DNA of 64,000 nucleotides from UBA12202 sp002691725. GTDB taxonomy: Bacteria > Pseudomonadota > Alphaproteobacteria > Puniceispirillales > UBA1172. Location of the stretch: NCBI GenBank assembly GCA_965660675.1, contig CBFIAU010000008.1:62001-126000 (forward strand). Reading direction: 5' to 3'. Positions 55,501-63,787 of this stretch are shown in pieces; within the stretch, counting starts at the first letter, position 1; each line of letters begins with the position of its first letter. Both the position numbers and the translations under genes were made by a program. The notes under the pieces are model-generated. The model searched no databases. It saw only the letters and a program-made list of their open reading frames with translations, and was not told where the DNA came from.

Positions 55501-57635
55501 AACTTTTCTCGCTCAACACTCTCAACAAACTTATTCGACCGCATGGCCGCTAAAATCGCATTCAGATGTTTAATATGAGTCACCTCAACATCTAGCTGAA
55601 AGCGGAAAAAATCAGATGACCGTTCCAGCAAGTGAATATTGCTGATATTGCCATCATACTGGCTGATCAGCATGGTGATTGAGGCAAGGCTACCCGGCTC
55701 ATTCAGCAAGACAACGATCAAGCGCCCGGAAACATGCGCCGAGCCTTCTTTATCCCATTCAATATCAAGCCATAATTCAGGCATGTTGTTAAACTTCTCA
55801 AGCACAGAACAATCGACCCGATGCACCGTTATGCCTTTGCCGGTTGTGATAATGCCAACAATTCGCTCACCGGGCAAAGGGTAGCAGCAATTGCCGTTAT
55901 GCACCGCCATCCCCGGCACCAATCCCTTAATCTCCAAGGCAACGTTTTGTTGTTTAGTGGTGCTTTTACTTGGCTTTATGATTGGCCGTAATTCAGGAAC
56001 AAGTTTTTGCAAAATACGCATGGTATTAACCGTCCCCTCACCGACCAGCGCATAGAGATGCTGAACGGTTTCAGCCTCAAAGCCGATCAAACAAGGCTCC
56101 AGCATTTCATCCGATAATTCGAGATTATGCTTGCGGCTATCTTTTTCAAGCAGAGCCCGGCCAAGACGCGAAAACTCAGCTTCTTTTTTGATTCTGATAA
56201 ACCGCCGCAAGGCTGAGCGCGCGCGCCCTGTCGCCATAAAGTCTTCCCACTCAGCGTTAGGGATCGCATCAGAACTGGTAATAATTTCAACCTGATCACC
56301 ATTAGATAAAACCGTGGCTAATTGCCGATGCTTGCCGTTGATCCGAACGCCAACACAAGTATTGCCTATATCCGAATGCACCGCATAGGCAAAATCTATC
56401 GCGGTGGCATTTCGCGGCAAAGCAATCAGACGGCCTTTGGGGGTGAAGCAGAACACCTGATCGCGATACATCTCAAGCTGGGTGTTTTCCAAAAACTCCT
56501 CAGGGGTTTCTGCCTGATTAAGCATATCGCGCAAATCATTGAGCCAGTTAAAGCCTTTGATATCGCTAGGGTTAATCTGAGTTTTACCGGTTTTATATCG
56601 CCAATGGGCGGCCACGCCATCCTCAGCGAAACGGTGCATGGCTTCGGTGCGAATCTGTATCTCAATCTTTTTCTTATACGGGCCAATAATGGTAGTATGT
56701 AGCGATTGGTACTGATTGGTTTTGGGCGTTGAAATATAATCTTTGAAACGCCCCATGACGGTCTGATAATGCGTATGCAATAGCCCAAGCGCCTGATAGC
56801 AAGTCGGGATATCATCGACAATAATGCGAAATGCCATGACATCCGATAACTCCTCCATATCAACTTTTTTGCTCTGGGTTTTGCGCCAGATGGAATATAG
56901 CGTTTTGGTGCGGCCTGTGACCTGACAATTCACCCCACAGCGCGCCAGATGCTCCTGCAATTCACTTTTAATCTGTTCGATCATATCCTTGGCACTAGCC
57001 GTCAGATATTCTAATCTTGACTGTATCGACTCACGCGGTTTTTCATGAAGCACCTGAAATGAAATATCCTCAAGCTCATTCTGAAAGCTGGATAAGCCAA
57101 TACGTTCAGCCAAAGGCGCAAAAATACTCAAGGTTTCCTGGGCAATACGCTCACGTTTTTCGGCTTTCGTGATGGCAAAAATAGTCCGCATATTATGCGT
57201 CCGATCAGCCAGTTTCACCAACAAGACACGGATATCATTACTCATCGCCATAACCAGCTTGCGAAAGTTCTCGGCTTGCTTGTTATCGCTCTGCATTTCC
57301 ATCTGGGTCAGCTTGGTGACGCCATCAACAAGATTAGCAATCTCAAGGGAAAATTGATCTTCAATTTGCTCAAGCGTAACGCCGGTATCCTCAACAACAT
57401 CATGCAATAGCGCGGTGACAATCGTCGATGGATCAAGATGCATATCAGCAAGGATAGCCGCAACCTCAACCGGGTGCGTGTAATATGGCTCACCCGACGA
57501 TCGGGTCTGCCCCTCATGCGAGGTTTTACAGAACTCATAAGCGCGAGAAATTATGTCCGCGTCAAGTTGCGGATAATATGGCTTAATTCGACGGCAAAGG
57601 TCTTCAGCCGTTATGGCAGATATCATAGCTTCCAT
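55497..57635 (-). CDS. rel: Bifunctional (p)ppGpp synthetase/hydrolase
   Basis: Makes and degrades the starvation alarmone. About 712 residues from the ATG at 57635; an ATG nine bases later is possible and a TTG at 57662 is unlikely. HD hydrolase domain with HPVEVAAILADM and LLHDVVEDTG (77-86), synthetase domain with RFKD (the RxKD form of bifunctional enzymes) and TPKTNQYQSLHTT, TGS domain (about 405-465), and C-terminal ACT. The single Rel of alphaproteobacteria usually lies beside rpoZ, as here. Confidence 0.95.
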   Translation of the reverse strand: MEAMISAITAEDLCRRIKPYYPQLDADIISRAYEFCKTSHEGQTRSSGEPYYTHPVEVAAILADMHLDPSTIVTALLHDVVEDTGVTLEQIEDQFSLEIANLVDGVTKLTQMEMQSDNKQAENFRKLVMAMSNDIRVLLVKLADRTHNMRTIFAITKAEKRERIAQETLSIFAPLAERIGLSSFQNELEDISFQVLHEKPRESIQSRLEYLTASAKDMIEQIKSELQEHLARCGVNCQVTGRTKTLYSIWRKTQSKKVDMEELSDVMAFRIIVDDIPTCYQALGLLHTHYQTVMGRFKDYISTPKTNQYQSLHTTIIGPYKKKIEIQIRTEAMHRFAEDGVAAHWRYKTGKTQINPSDIKGFNWLNDLRDMLNQAETPEEFLENTQLEMYRDQVFCFTPKGRLIALPRNATAIDFAYAVHSDIGNTCVGVRINGKHRQLATVLSNGDQVEIITSSDAIPNAEWEDFMATGRARSALRRFIRIKKEAEFSRLGRALLEKDSRKHNLELSDEMLEPCLIGFEAETVQHLYALVGEGTVNTMRILQKLVPELRPIIKPSKSTTKQQNVALEIKGLVPGMAVHNGNCCYPLPGERIVGIITTGKGITVHRVDCSVLEKFNNMPELWLDIEWDKEGSAHVSGRLIVVLLNEPGSLASITMLISQYDGNISNIHLLERSSDFFRFQLDVEVTHIKHLNAILAAMRSNKFVESVEREKL

Positions 57636-57754
57636 AAAATTAGAATCGCATGCCACCAGCAATTATGCCAAGCAAAAAGCGCGATCATACGGTATTATAT
57701 TTTAATATCAGTTTATATAACCAGATCAAGCCCGAATAGCAAGATCAGGCCAGA

Positions 57755-58234
57755 TCAAATCTCATCTGTTTCGGCGCCAAGATCGTTATCGCCAAAGCCA
57801 CCTTCATCAGCAAAGCTACCTTCATCATCTGTGAGATGATTTGCTGTATCAAGTGCGGCTGGTGCTGGGGTATCTTCTGCGCCTGCGGATTCAACCTGCA
57901 TTCCGCTTTCATCTGCAATCTGATCAACGCTGTCATTCGTATAGGCTGAGATATCGTCTTTGGCGATACTTGCCGCCTCATCATTGCTAGTCTGTTCTTC
58001 TTCACGCCGACTAATTTGCTGAAGACTTTTGATGAGTTCTTCTTGAATCTCTTCGGTGGAGATAGTTTCAACCGCAATCTCACGCAACGCAACAACAGGA
58101 TTTTTGTCATTATCACGATCAACCGTTAGCGGATCACCTGAAGCAATGCCGCGCGCACGCTGAGCGGCAGTCAAGACAAGATCAAAACGGTTGCTGATTT
58201 TTTCAATACAATCTTCGACGGTGACGCGAGCCAT
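57755..58234 (-). CDS. rpoZ: RNA polymerase omega subunit
   Basis: Binds beta' and helps assemble RNA polymerase and ppGpp site 1. 159 residues: the conserved core is MARVTVEDCIEKISNRFDLVLTAAQRAR to ALREIA (1-55). The remaining 100 residues are a very acidic, low-complexity tail with DEGSFADEGGFGDND near the end, longer than most. Followed after 120 bases by rel. Confidence 0.95.
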   Translation of the reverse strand: MARVTVEDCIEKISNRFDLVLTAAQRARGIASGDPLTVDRDNDKNPVVALREIAVETISTEEIQEELIKSLQQISRREEEQTSNDEAASIAKDDISAYTNDSVDQIADESGMQVESAGAEDTPAPAALDTANHLTDDEGSFADEGGFGDNDLGAETDEI

Positions 58235-58263
58235 GTTCTAAACTCCATATGAAGGGGAAACGC

Positions 58264-58292
58264 TTTATAATCAATTTATGAAAAAAAGACAA
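58264..58292 (-). promoter_or_regulatory. rpoZ promoter
   Basis: Minus-strand TTGTCT (58292-58287), 17-base spacer and TATAAA (58269-58264), with a leader of about 25 bases before rpoZ. Confidence 0.6.
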
Positions 58293-58336
58293 CACCTGAC
58301 ATGATTTAGATAGCTCAAATGATGATGATGACATGA

Positions 58337-58840
58337 TTACTCAGGCTTAATGTTCTGATCGGGAAGCCGCAAGACCAGCTCATCTATGGATTGCCCGGTC
58401 ACTGGATGCACCCATTTTGGCGCAAGATCACGCAACGGATAGAGAACAAAGGCGCGCTCATGCATTCTGGGATGCGGTAATGTTGGGTTTTCTGACTGCA
58501 CCTGACCCGCGAAATCAACAATATCCATATCTATGATACGGGCTTCGTTACGGGTAACGCGGATGCGCCCCATATCCATCTCAACAATATGAATAGCAGC
58601 AATCAGTTGGTCTGCTGTCAGTTCTGTTTCAACCGCAACGACAGCATTATAAAACCATGGCTGATCGGATACGGGAACAGGTTCGGTGCGATACCACGGC
58701 GACACCTCCAAGACGCTTAATCCTGTATCTGCGATGAGACGATCAAGCGCGGCAAGACAGCCCGATTTAGGATTATCGTAACCAGATATTGATAAATTCG
58801 CACCAATACCAATATAAGTTTTATAGTTTTTTTTCATCAT
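58337..58840 (-). CDS. folK: 6-hydroxymethyl-dihydropterin pyrophosphokinase
   Basis: Pyrophosphorylates the pterin precursor in folate synthesis. 167 residues with YIGIGANL, WFYNAVV and the family signature NEARIIDMDIV, then LPHPRMHERAFVLYPL. Lies upstream of rpoZ with a 102-base gap that contains the rpoZ promoter, so it is probably a separate unit. Divergent from the NYN gene across an AT-rich spacer (58841-58975). Confidence 0.96.
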   Translation of the reverse strand: MMKKNYKTYIGIGANLSISGYDNPKSGCLAALDRLIADTGLSVLEVSPWYRTEPVPVSDQPWFYNAVVAVETELTADQLIAAIHIVEMDMGRIRVTRNEARIIDMDIVDFAGQVQSENPTLPHPRMHERAFVLYPLRDLAPKWVHPVTGQSIDELVLRLPDQNIKPE

Positions 58841-58975
58841 GTTTATGCTAATTTAGAAGAAGTTCCGATGATTGCCTGAATTATATTTATGTTGCAACGG
58901 TATTATATCAATCATCACATTTATTTTTCCTTATAAAACAAACTGTCTTTAATTTTAACGATAGAAAGAATAACA

Positions 58976-59566
58976 ATGTTAAATATTAAACCTGATCTGC
59001 GTTTTGCTGTTTTCATTGACGGCTCTAACTTTCACGCCAGCACGAAAGCTCTTAGTTTTGATGTTGATTTTGAAAAATTATTGCGCGTCTTACGGCAATC
59101 CGGGCATCTGGTGCGAGCGTATTATTATACCGCTTTGCCAGATAATAATGAATATTCACCAATCAAGCGGATCGCTGATTGGCTGGATTATAATGGCTAT
59201 ACGGTGGTGTCTAAACCGTGGCGTGACTTCACCAATAGCGAAACTGGCCAACGCCGAATTAAGGGCAATATGGATATGGAACTCGCCCTTGATATGATCA
59301 AACTTGCCAATCATGTTGAGCATGTCGTGTTATTTTCAGGTGACGGGGATTTTTGCCGGCTCTTGCATGAGGTTCAAGATAAAGGGGTTAGTGTTACCGT
59401 TGTCTCAAGTAATAAATTAGTTGCCGACAGTTTACGGCGGCAAGCTGATGATTTTATCGAAATGAAACAGATACAGCATCTGATCGAGCGCGAAGATCAC
59501 GGTGATCATGATTTTCATGAAGATGCAAAAAATGTAACCAGAGCCGAAGCCGAAATCGTTACCTGA
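58976..59566 (+). CDS. NYN-domain (LabA/DUF88) putative RNase
   Basis: PIN-like NYN-domain protein, probably a metal-dependent RNase; target unknown. 196 residues. Acidic metal-site candidates: Asp15 in VFIDGSNFH, Asp100 and Asp106 in KGNMDMELALD, and Asp123 and Asp125 in SGDGDFCRLL. A charged His/Asp-rich tail follows. Ten bases before the UDG gene on the same strand, an arrangement I have seen described in alphaproteobacteria next to smpB. Confidence 0.88.
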   Translation: MLNIKPDLRFAVFIDGSNFHASTKALSFDVDFEKLLRVLRQSGHLVRAYYYTALPDNNEYSPIKRIADWLDYNGYTVVSKPWRDFTNSETGQRRIKGNMDMELALDMIKLANHVEHVVLFSGDGDFCRLLHEVQDKGVSVTVVSSNKLVADSLRRQADDFIEMKQIQHLIEREDHGDHDFHEDAKNVTRAEAEIVT

Positions 59567-59576
59567 TCAATCTGAT

Positions 59577-60215
59577 ATGACCGTTAATCCACCCCAAGAT
59601 TGTCAATTATGCCCTCGGCTGGCGGAATTCCGCCAGCTTCAGCAAGCCAGATTTCCAGACTGGTATAATGCTCCGGTGCATGGCTTTGGTGCCATAGATG
59701 CGAAGATTGCGATCATTGGATTAGCCCCCGGATTGCGCGGCGCCAATCGAACAGGGCGACCATTTACAGGGGATTTTGCTGGTAATTTGCTCTATCACAT
59801 GATGCAGAAACATGGCTGGACATCGGGGCAATTTGACCCGGATGGGGATGATGATCTGGCATTGCATGGGGCAAGAATTATCAATTCGGTGCGCTGCCTG
59901 CCGCCACAAAATAAACCCCTTCCCATAGAGATTAAAACCTGCCGCCAGTTTCTTGAAAAAGACCTCCTGAACATGCCAGAAGTTAAGGTTTTTATGACAT
60001 TAGGTCAGATTGCCCATACCTCGCTTCTGGATATGCTCGGCTTAAAACGCCGTGATTATAAGTTTTGTCATGGCGGGGAGTGGCAACTCGATGATGGCAG
60101 AACAATCATTTCATCCTATCATTGCTCGCGCTATAACACCCAAACGCGGCGACTAACTGAGCCTATGTTCAATGATATTTTCACTCGCATTAATGCGATT
60201 ATAAATCACCTTTAA
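59577..60215 (+). CDS. Uracil-DNA glycosylase, family 5 type (Fe-S)
   Basis: Removes uracil and other deaminated bases from DNA. 212 residues with GLAPGLRGANRTGRPFTGD (motif A without the family 4 Glu) and SSYHCSRYNTQTRRLT (motif B), matching the UdgB group. Cys9, Cys12, Cys107 and Cys122 are suitable [4Fe-4S] ligands. Its 3' end overlaps convergent smpB by 17 bases. Family 4 is the main alternative. Confidence 0.88.
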   Translation: MTVNPPQDCQLCPRLAEFRQLQQARFPDWYNAPVHGFGAIDAKIAIIGLAPGLRGANRTGRPFTGDFAGNLLYHMMQKHGWTSGQFDPDGDDDLALHGARIINSVRCLPPQNKPLPIEIKTCRQFLEKDLLNMPEVKVFMTLGQIAHTSLLDMLGLKRRDYKFCHGGEWQLDDGRTIISSYHCSRYNTQTRRLTEPMFNDIFTRINAIINHL

Positions 60216-60663
60216 GCACTCTTGCCTTTTGGCGGTCCCAATCACGGCGCTTAATCGCCTCACGTTTATCATGCTTCTTTCGGCCTTTGGCCAGACCAAG
60301 CGCGACCTTTGCCAGCCCCCGATTATTGAAATAAAGGCTAAGCGGCACCAGCGTCATTCCATCCCGATTAATATGCCCCAAAAGACGGTTTTGCTCTTTC
60401 TTTTTAAGGAGCAGATAGCGATGACGTTTAGGGTCATGATTGTCACGCGCCCCATCATATTCGGGGATATTGGCGTTAATCAGCACTAATCGGCCAGATT
60501 CTTCAGCGGCATAAGCCTCCGCAATGCTGGCACGGCCACGGCGCAACGATTTAACCTCACTGCCTAACAGAATGAGACCAGCTTCAATCGTTTCAATAAT
60601 ATCGTAATCATGACGCGCCTTGCGGTTTTCCGCAACACGCCCCACAGATATGGTCGAGGCCAT
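60199..60663 (-). CDS. smpB: SsrA-binding protein
   Basis: Partner of tmRNA in rescue of stalled ribosomes. 154 residues with RKARHDYDI, GSEVKSLR, NANIPEYDGA and the basic tail KKHDKREAIKRRDW. The tmRNA gene itself is not in the window. 18 bases after dapA. Confidence 0.97.
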   Translation of the reverse strand: MASTISVGRVAENRKARHDYDIIETIEAGLILLGSEVKSLRRGRASIAEAYAAEESGRLVLINANIPEYDGARDNHDPKRHRYLLLKKKEQNRLLGHINRDGMTLVPLSLYFNNRGLAKVALGLAKGRKKHDKREAIKRRDWDRQKARVLKGDL

Positions 60664-60681
60664 TTTGATCCCCTATTTGAC

Positions 60682-61581
60682 CTAGCTGATCAGATTAAGC
60701 TGTTGCATGATCTGGCGAACAGTCTGTTTTGACGTATCGGATATATCTGTCATTGGCAGACGCAGCTCCTCACTGCCAATGCCAATACCTAAGAGACTAG
60801 CCGCATATTTGACTGGCCCCGGGCTAGTTTCACAGAACATCGCGCTATGAAGCGGCATGATCCTGGCATTGATTGCCATAGCGGCCGCGATATCGCCCTT
60901 ATCCCATGCTTCATGCATATCAGACAGCATCCGAGGCGCGACATTGGCAGTAACCGAAATACAGCCATGGCCGCCAGCCGCACGAAATGGCAACGCCGTC
61001 CCATCTTCACCCGATAACATGCTAAATCCTGAACCAATGGCATTGGTCAGCATGGTTGGTCTGGATAAATCTTGTGAGCTATCTTTGACGCCAGTAATAT
61101 TGGGATGCTCGGCTAATGCGACCATCGTATCAATATCCATGCTGACAACCGAACGCCCCGGAATGTCATAGATAACAACTGGCACATCGGATGCCTCGGC
61201 GACAGCTTCGTAATGACGCATTAAGCCATTTTGCGTGGGCTTATTATAATATGGCGTCACGACAAGAACCGCATTAGCCCCTGCCTGGCTGGCATGACGG
61301 ACAAAATCAACCGCCTCAGCCGTTGAGTTTGAGCCAGCGCCAGCAATGACAGGCACCCGACCAGCCGCTTCATCAATACATAATTCTACCACAAGCTTAT
61401 GCTCATCATGGCTAAGGGTTGGCGACTCGCCTGTTGTGCCAACGGGAATAAGGCCTTTTGTGCCTTCGCTAATTTGCCATGAGACTAATTTTCGAAAGGC
61501 GGCTTCATCAACAGCGCCATTCTTAAATGGCGTCACCAGAGCAACATATGAACCCCGAAAAAGTGGATCGCCTGTCATCAT
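60682..61581 (-). CDS. dapA: 4-hydroxy-tetrahydrodipicolinate synthase
   Basis: First committed step of lysine and diaminopimelate synthesis (aspartate semialdehyde plus pyruvate). 299 residues from the ATG at 61581; the frame is open upstream to 61647, but those residues are not family-like. VGTTGESPTLSHDEH, Tyr138 in VVIYDIPGR and Schiff-base Lys166 in GVKDSS. Confidence 0.95.
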   Translation of the reverse strand: MMTGDPLFRGSYVALVTPFKNGAVDEAAFRKLVSWQISEGTKGLIPVGTTGESPTLSHDEHKLVVELCIDEAAGRVPVIAGAGSNSTAEAVDFVRHASQAGANAVLVVTPYYNKPTQNGLMRHYEAVAEASDVPVVIYDIPGRSVVSMDIDTMVALAEHPNITGVKDSSQDLSRPTMLTNAIGSGFSMLSGEDGTALPFRAAGGHGCISVTANVAPRMLSDMHEAWDKGDIAAAMAINARIMPLHSAMFCETSPGPVKYAASLLGIGIGSEELRLPMTDISDTSKQTVRQIMQQLNLIS

Positions 61582-61635
61582 TATCTTATATCCCATAAAG
61601 TCAGTTTTCTGATATGCGACAATAAAACTAACCGC

Positions 61636-61664
61636 GCTATACTTCAAGGTTTCGTTTTGATCAA
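61636..61664 (-). promoter_or_regulatory. Candidate dapA promoter
   Basis: Minus-strand TTGATC (61664-61659), 17-base spacer and TATAGC (61641-61636). The palindrome TTGATCAA here lies between the two divergent genes. Confidence 0.45.
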
Positions 61665-61709
61665 AGATTAAATAGAATAATACCGCCTATATAAATCAGG
61701 ATAGATAAA

Positions 61710-62681
61710 ATGATACTGCCACGTTATAGAGACCTGGAAGCTGCGGTTAAACGCACAGCACCGCATATTGTTCAGACGCCTTTGCTCGAATCCCCGTTGT
61801 TAAACGACCACATAGGCGGGCGCCTTTTGGTAAAGGCAGAGCCATTACAGAAAACCGGATCATTCAAGTTCCGCGGTGCTACCAACGCCATCTGGAACTT
61901 GCCCGATACGGTGACGCATGTTGTCGCCTATTCATCAGGCAATCATGCCGCCGCCGTTGCCGCCGCCGCCGCCTCACGCGGGATGATCGCAACAATTATC
62001 ATGCCCGAAGACGCGCCAGCGATGAAAATCGCCAATACAAAAGCCTTTGGCGGGCAGGTTGTGACCTATGATCGCTATAAGGAAAGCCGGGAAGACATTG
62101 GCGCTAAACTAGCCAAAGAGCAAGGCGCAACATTAATTCCGCCTTTTGAATATCTGCCCGTGATCGCAGGGCAAGGCACTATCGGGATTGAGATATCGGA
62201 TGAGCTAAAGCACCAAAACGTGACTCCTGATCAGCTGATTTGCTGTACTGGTGGCGGCGGTTTGCTGGCAGGGATAAGCATTGGTATTCACCAGCATTTC
62301 CCGGATGTTGCTATCATTGCCGCCGAACCTGATGGATTTGATGATTTCAAACGATCACTGGAATCCGGCGCGCGGGTCAGCAATGATCCCGATGCACGGT
62401 CTATTTGTGATGCGATCATCACCCCCATGCCCGGTGAGATGACCTTTGCCATCAATAGCCAGCATGTTAGCCAAGCCGTTGCCGTTAGTGATGATGACGC
62501 GCTTAACGCCATTGCGGTTGCGTGGCGATATCTAAAGATAGTGGCAGAACCTGGCGGTGCCGTTGCCTTAGCCGCGATCTTGGCTGGCAAAGTCGATGCC
62601 AAGAATAAAACGACGGTCGTGATTGTTTCTGGCGGCAATGTCGATCAAGACATATTTAACCGCGCCCTTAACATGCTCTAA
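61710..62681 (+). CDS. Serine/threonine dehydratase or serine racemase family
   Basis: Fold-type II PLP enzyme, 323 residues, without an ACT domain. Lys53 in SFKFRGA binds PLP; SSGNHAAAVA and CTGGGGLLAG bind substrate and phosphate. This short form covers catabolic threonine or serine dehydratases, 3-hydroxyaspartate ammonia-lyase and serine racemase, which cannot be separated from sequence alone. Divergent from dapA. Confidence 0.85.
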   Translation: MILPRYRDLEAAVKRTAPHIVQTPLLESPLLNDHIGGRLLVKAEPLQKTGSFKFRGATNAIWNLPDTVTHVVAYSSGNHAAAVAAAAASRGMIATIIMPEDAPAMKIANTKAFGGQVVTYDRYKESREDIGAKLAKEQGATLIPPFEYLPVIAGQGTIGIEISDELKHQNVTPDQLICCTGGGGLLAGISIGIHQHFPDVAIIAAEPDGFDDFKRSLESGARVSNDPDARSICDAIITPMPGEMTFAINSQHVSQAVAVSDDDALNAIAVAWRYLKIVAEPGGAVALAAILAGKVDAKNKTTVVIVSGGNVDQDIFNRALNML

Positions 62682-62708
62682 AGACCGATATTGGGCAATT
62701 GGCAGGGA

Positions 62709-63158
62709 TTAGCCACGGCCTCTGTATCCGGCGACACCTTGATCAGGTATCCAGACACCATCAGGAGCTGTTCCATGTTGCCAGAACACATCAATCGGCA
62801 TGCCGCCACGCGGATACCAATAGCCGCCAATACGAAGCCAATGCGGTTCCATCAATTCCACGAGCCGCTTGCCAATACCAACCGTACAAGCTTCGTGAAA
62901 GGCCTGATGATTGCGAAAGCTATTGAGATATATTTTCAGCGACTTGGACTCGACCATCCACTTATTCGGAATATAGTCGATCACAAGATGAGCAAAATCA
63001 GGCTGTGCCGTGACCGGGCAGAGTGAGGTAAACTCAGGCTGCGTAAACCTTGCCACAAACATCGTATCAGGATGCGGATTAGGCACACGGTCGAGAACCG
63101 CTTCTTCTGGTGACTGAGGAAGTGACGAAGGCTTCCCTAAATGTGTAAGATTTTCCAT
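62709..63158 (-). CDS. queF: NADPH-dependent 7-cyano-7-deazaguanine reductase
   Basis: Reduces preQ0 to preQ1 in queuosine synthesis. 149 residues, the short (unimodular) form. Thioimide Cys47 in TSLCPVT, Asp54, the QueF motif ESKSLKIYLNSFRNH and FHE. The start is the ATG at 63158 with GAGGG seven bases upstream; the frame continues to a TTG inside the duplicated leader. Confidence 0.96.
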   Translation of the reverse strand: MENLTHLGKPSSLPQSPEEAVLDRVPNPHPDTMFVARFTQPEFTSLCPVTAQPDFAHLVIDYIPNKWMVESKSLKIYLNSFRNHQAFHEACTVGIGKRLVELMEPHWLRIGGYWYPRGGMPIDVFWQHGTAPDGVWIPDQGVAGYRGRG

Positions 63159-63191
63159 ATCAAAACCCTCTATCCATATCAAAACTCTCTA
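63154..63191 (-). repeat. 19-base tandem duplication over the queF start
   Basis: tccatatcaaaaccctcta is repeated with one mismatch (63154-63172, 63173-63191). Each copy carries an ATG and an upstream purine-rich stretch, so the start region of queF was duplicated; the outer ATG now opens a five-codon frame (MDRGF) whose stop overlaps the real start. Confidence 0.9.
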
Positions 63192-63238
63192 AAGGTATCC
63201 ATTTGCGTGTTGGTTATATGTGCATGATATATGCATAA

Positions 63239-63787
63239 TTAATGTGAATGCTTATCCATATCCTTGATGTCTTTTGCCATGATAGCAATCTCAATTTCAC
63301 CAGCTTTTTCAAAGATCAGTGTGACGGGATACATAGTATCAGCGGCAATCGGCTGATTTAACTTCATAAACATAAAATGATACCCTCCCGGCTCAAGCAT
63401 GACCTTTTCGCCCGCTGGCAAGGGCAGGCCATCAGCTAATGGCCGCATCCGCATCACATCATTGACCATAGACATTTCATGTATCTCCACCTTGCCGGCG
63501 AATGCGGCGGCAATCCCGATCAGCCGGTCATCATGATCACCATGATTATGGATCATGACATAACCGCCTGTCACTGGCTTATTGCCAATAGTCGCGCTAA
63601 TCCACGGATCATGCAACATCAGGTCACCGATCATAATCTCCTCCGCCTGTGCCAGAGATATGGGAATGAGACTTGCCAGCATGAGCATTAGCCCAGCTAT
63701 CGGGCCAGCCATCAGGCGCGGTATCATATTATGTTTTCTTGGCTCACTATGCAGCGGTTTTTGAGCTATGGAAAGCACCTGTTTCAT
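63239..63787 (-). CDS. Periplasmic copper chaperone PCu(A)C
   Basis: Delivers Cu(I) to cytochrome oxidase. 182 residues: a 20-residue n-region and signal peptide ending LAQA-EE, then a cupredoxin-like domain with the ligand set EIHEM, about 20-30 residues, GGYHFMFM. The short C-terminal His tail may bind metal. The ATG overlaps the stop of the glycerate kinase gene (ATGA); a second ATG at 63727 would give a shorter signal peptide. Confidence 0.92.
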   Translation of the reverse strand: MKQVLSIAQKPLHSEPRKHNMIPRLMAGPIAGLMLMLASLIPISLAQAEEIMIGDLMLHDPWISATIGNKPVTGGYVMIHNHGDHDDRLIGIAAAFAGKVEIHEMSMVNDVMRMRPLADGLPLPAGEKVMLEPGGYHFMFMKLNQPIAADTMYPVTLIFEKAGEIEIAIMAKDIKDMDKHSH

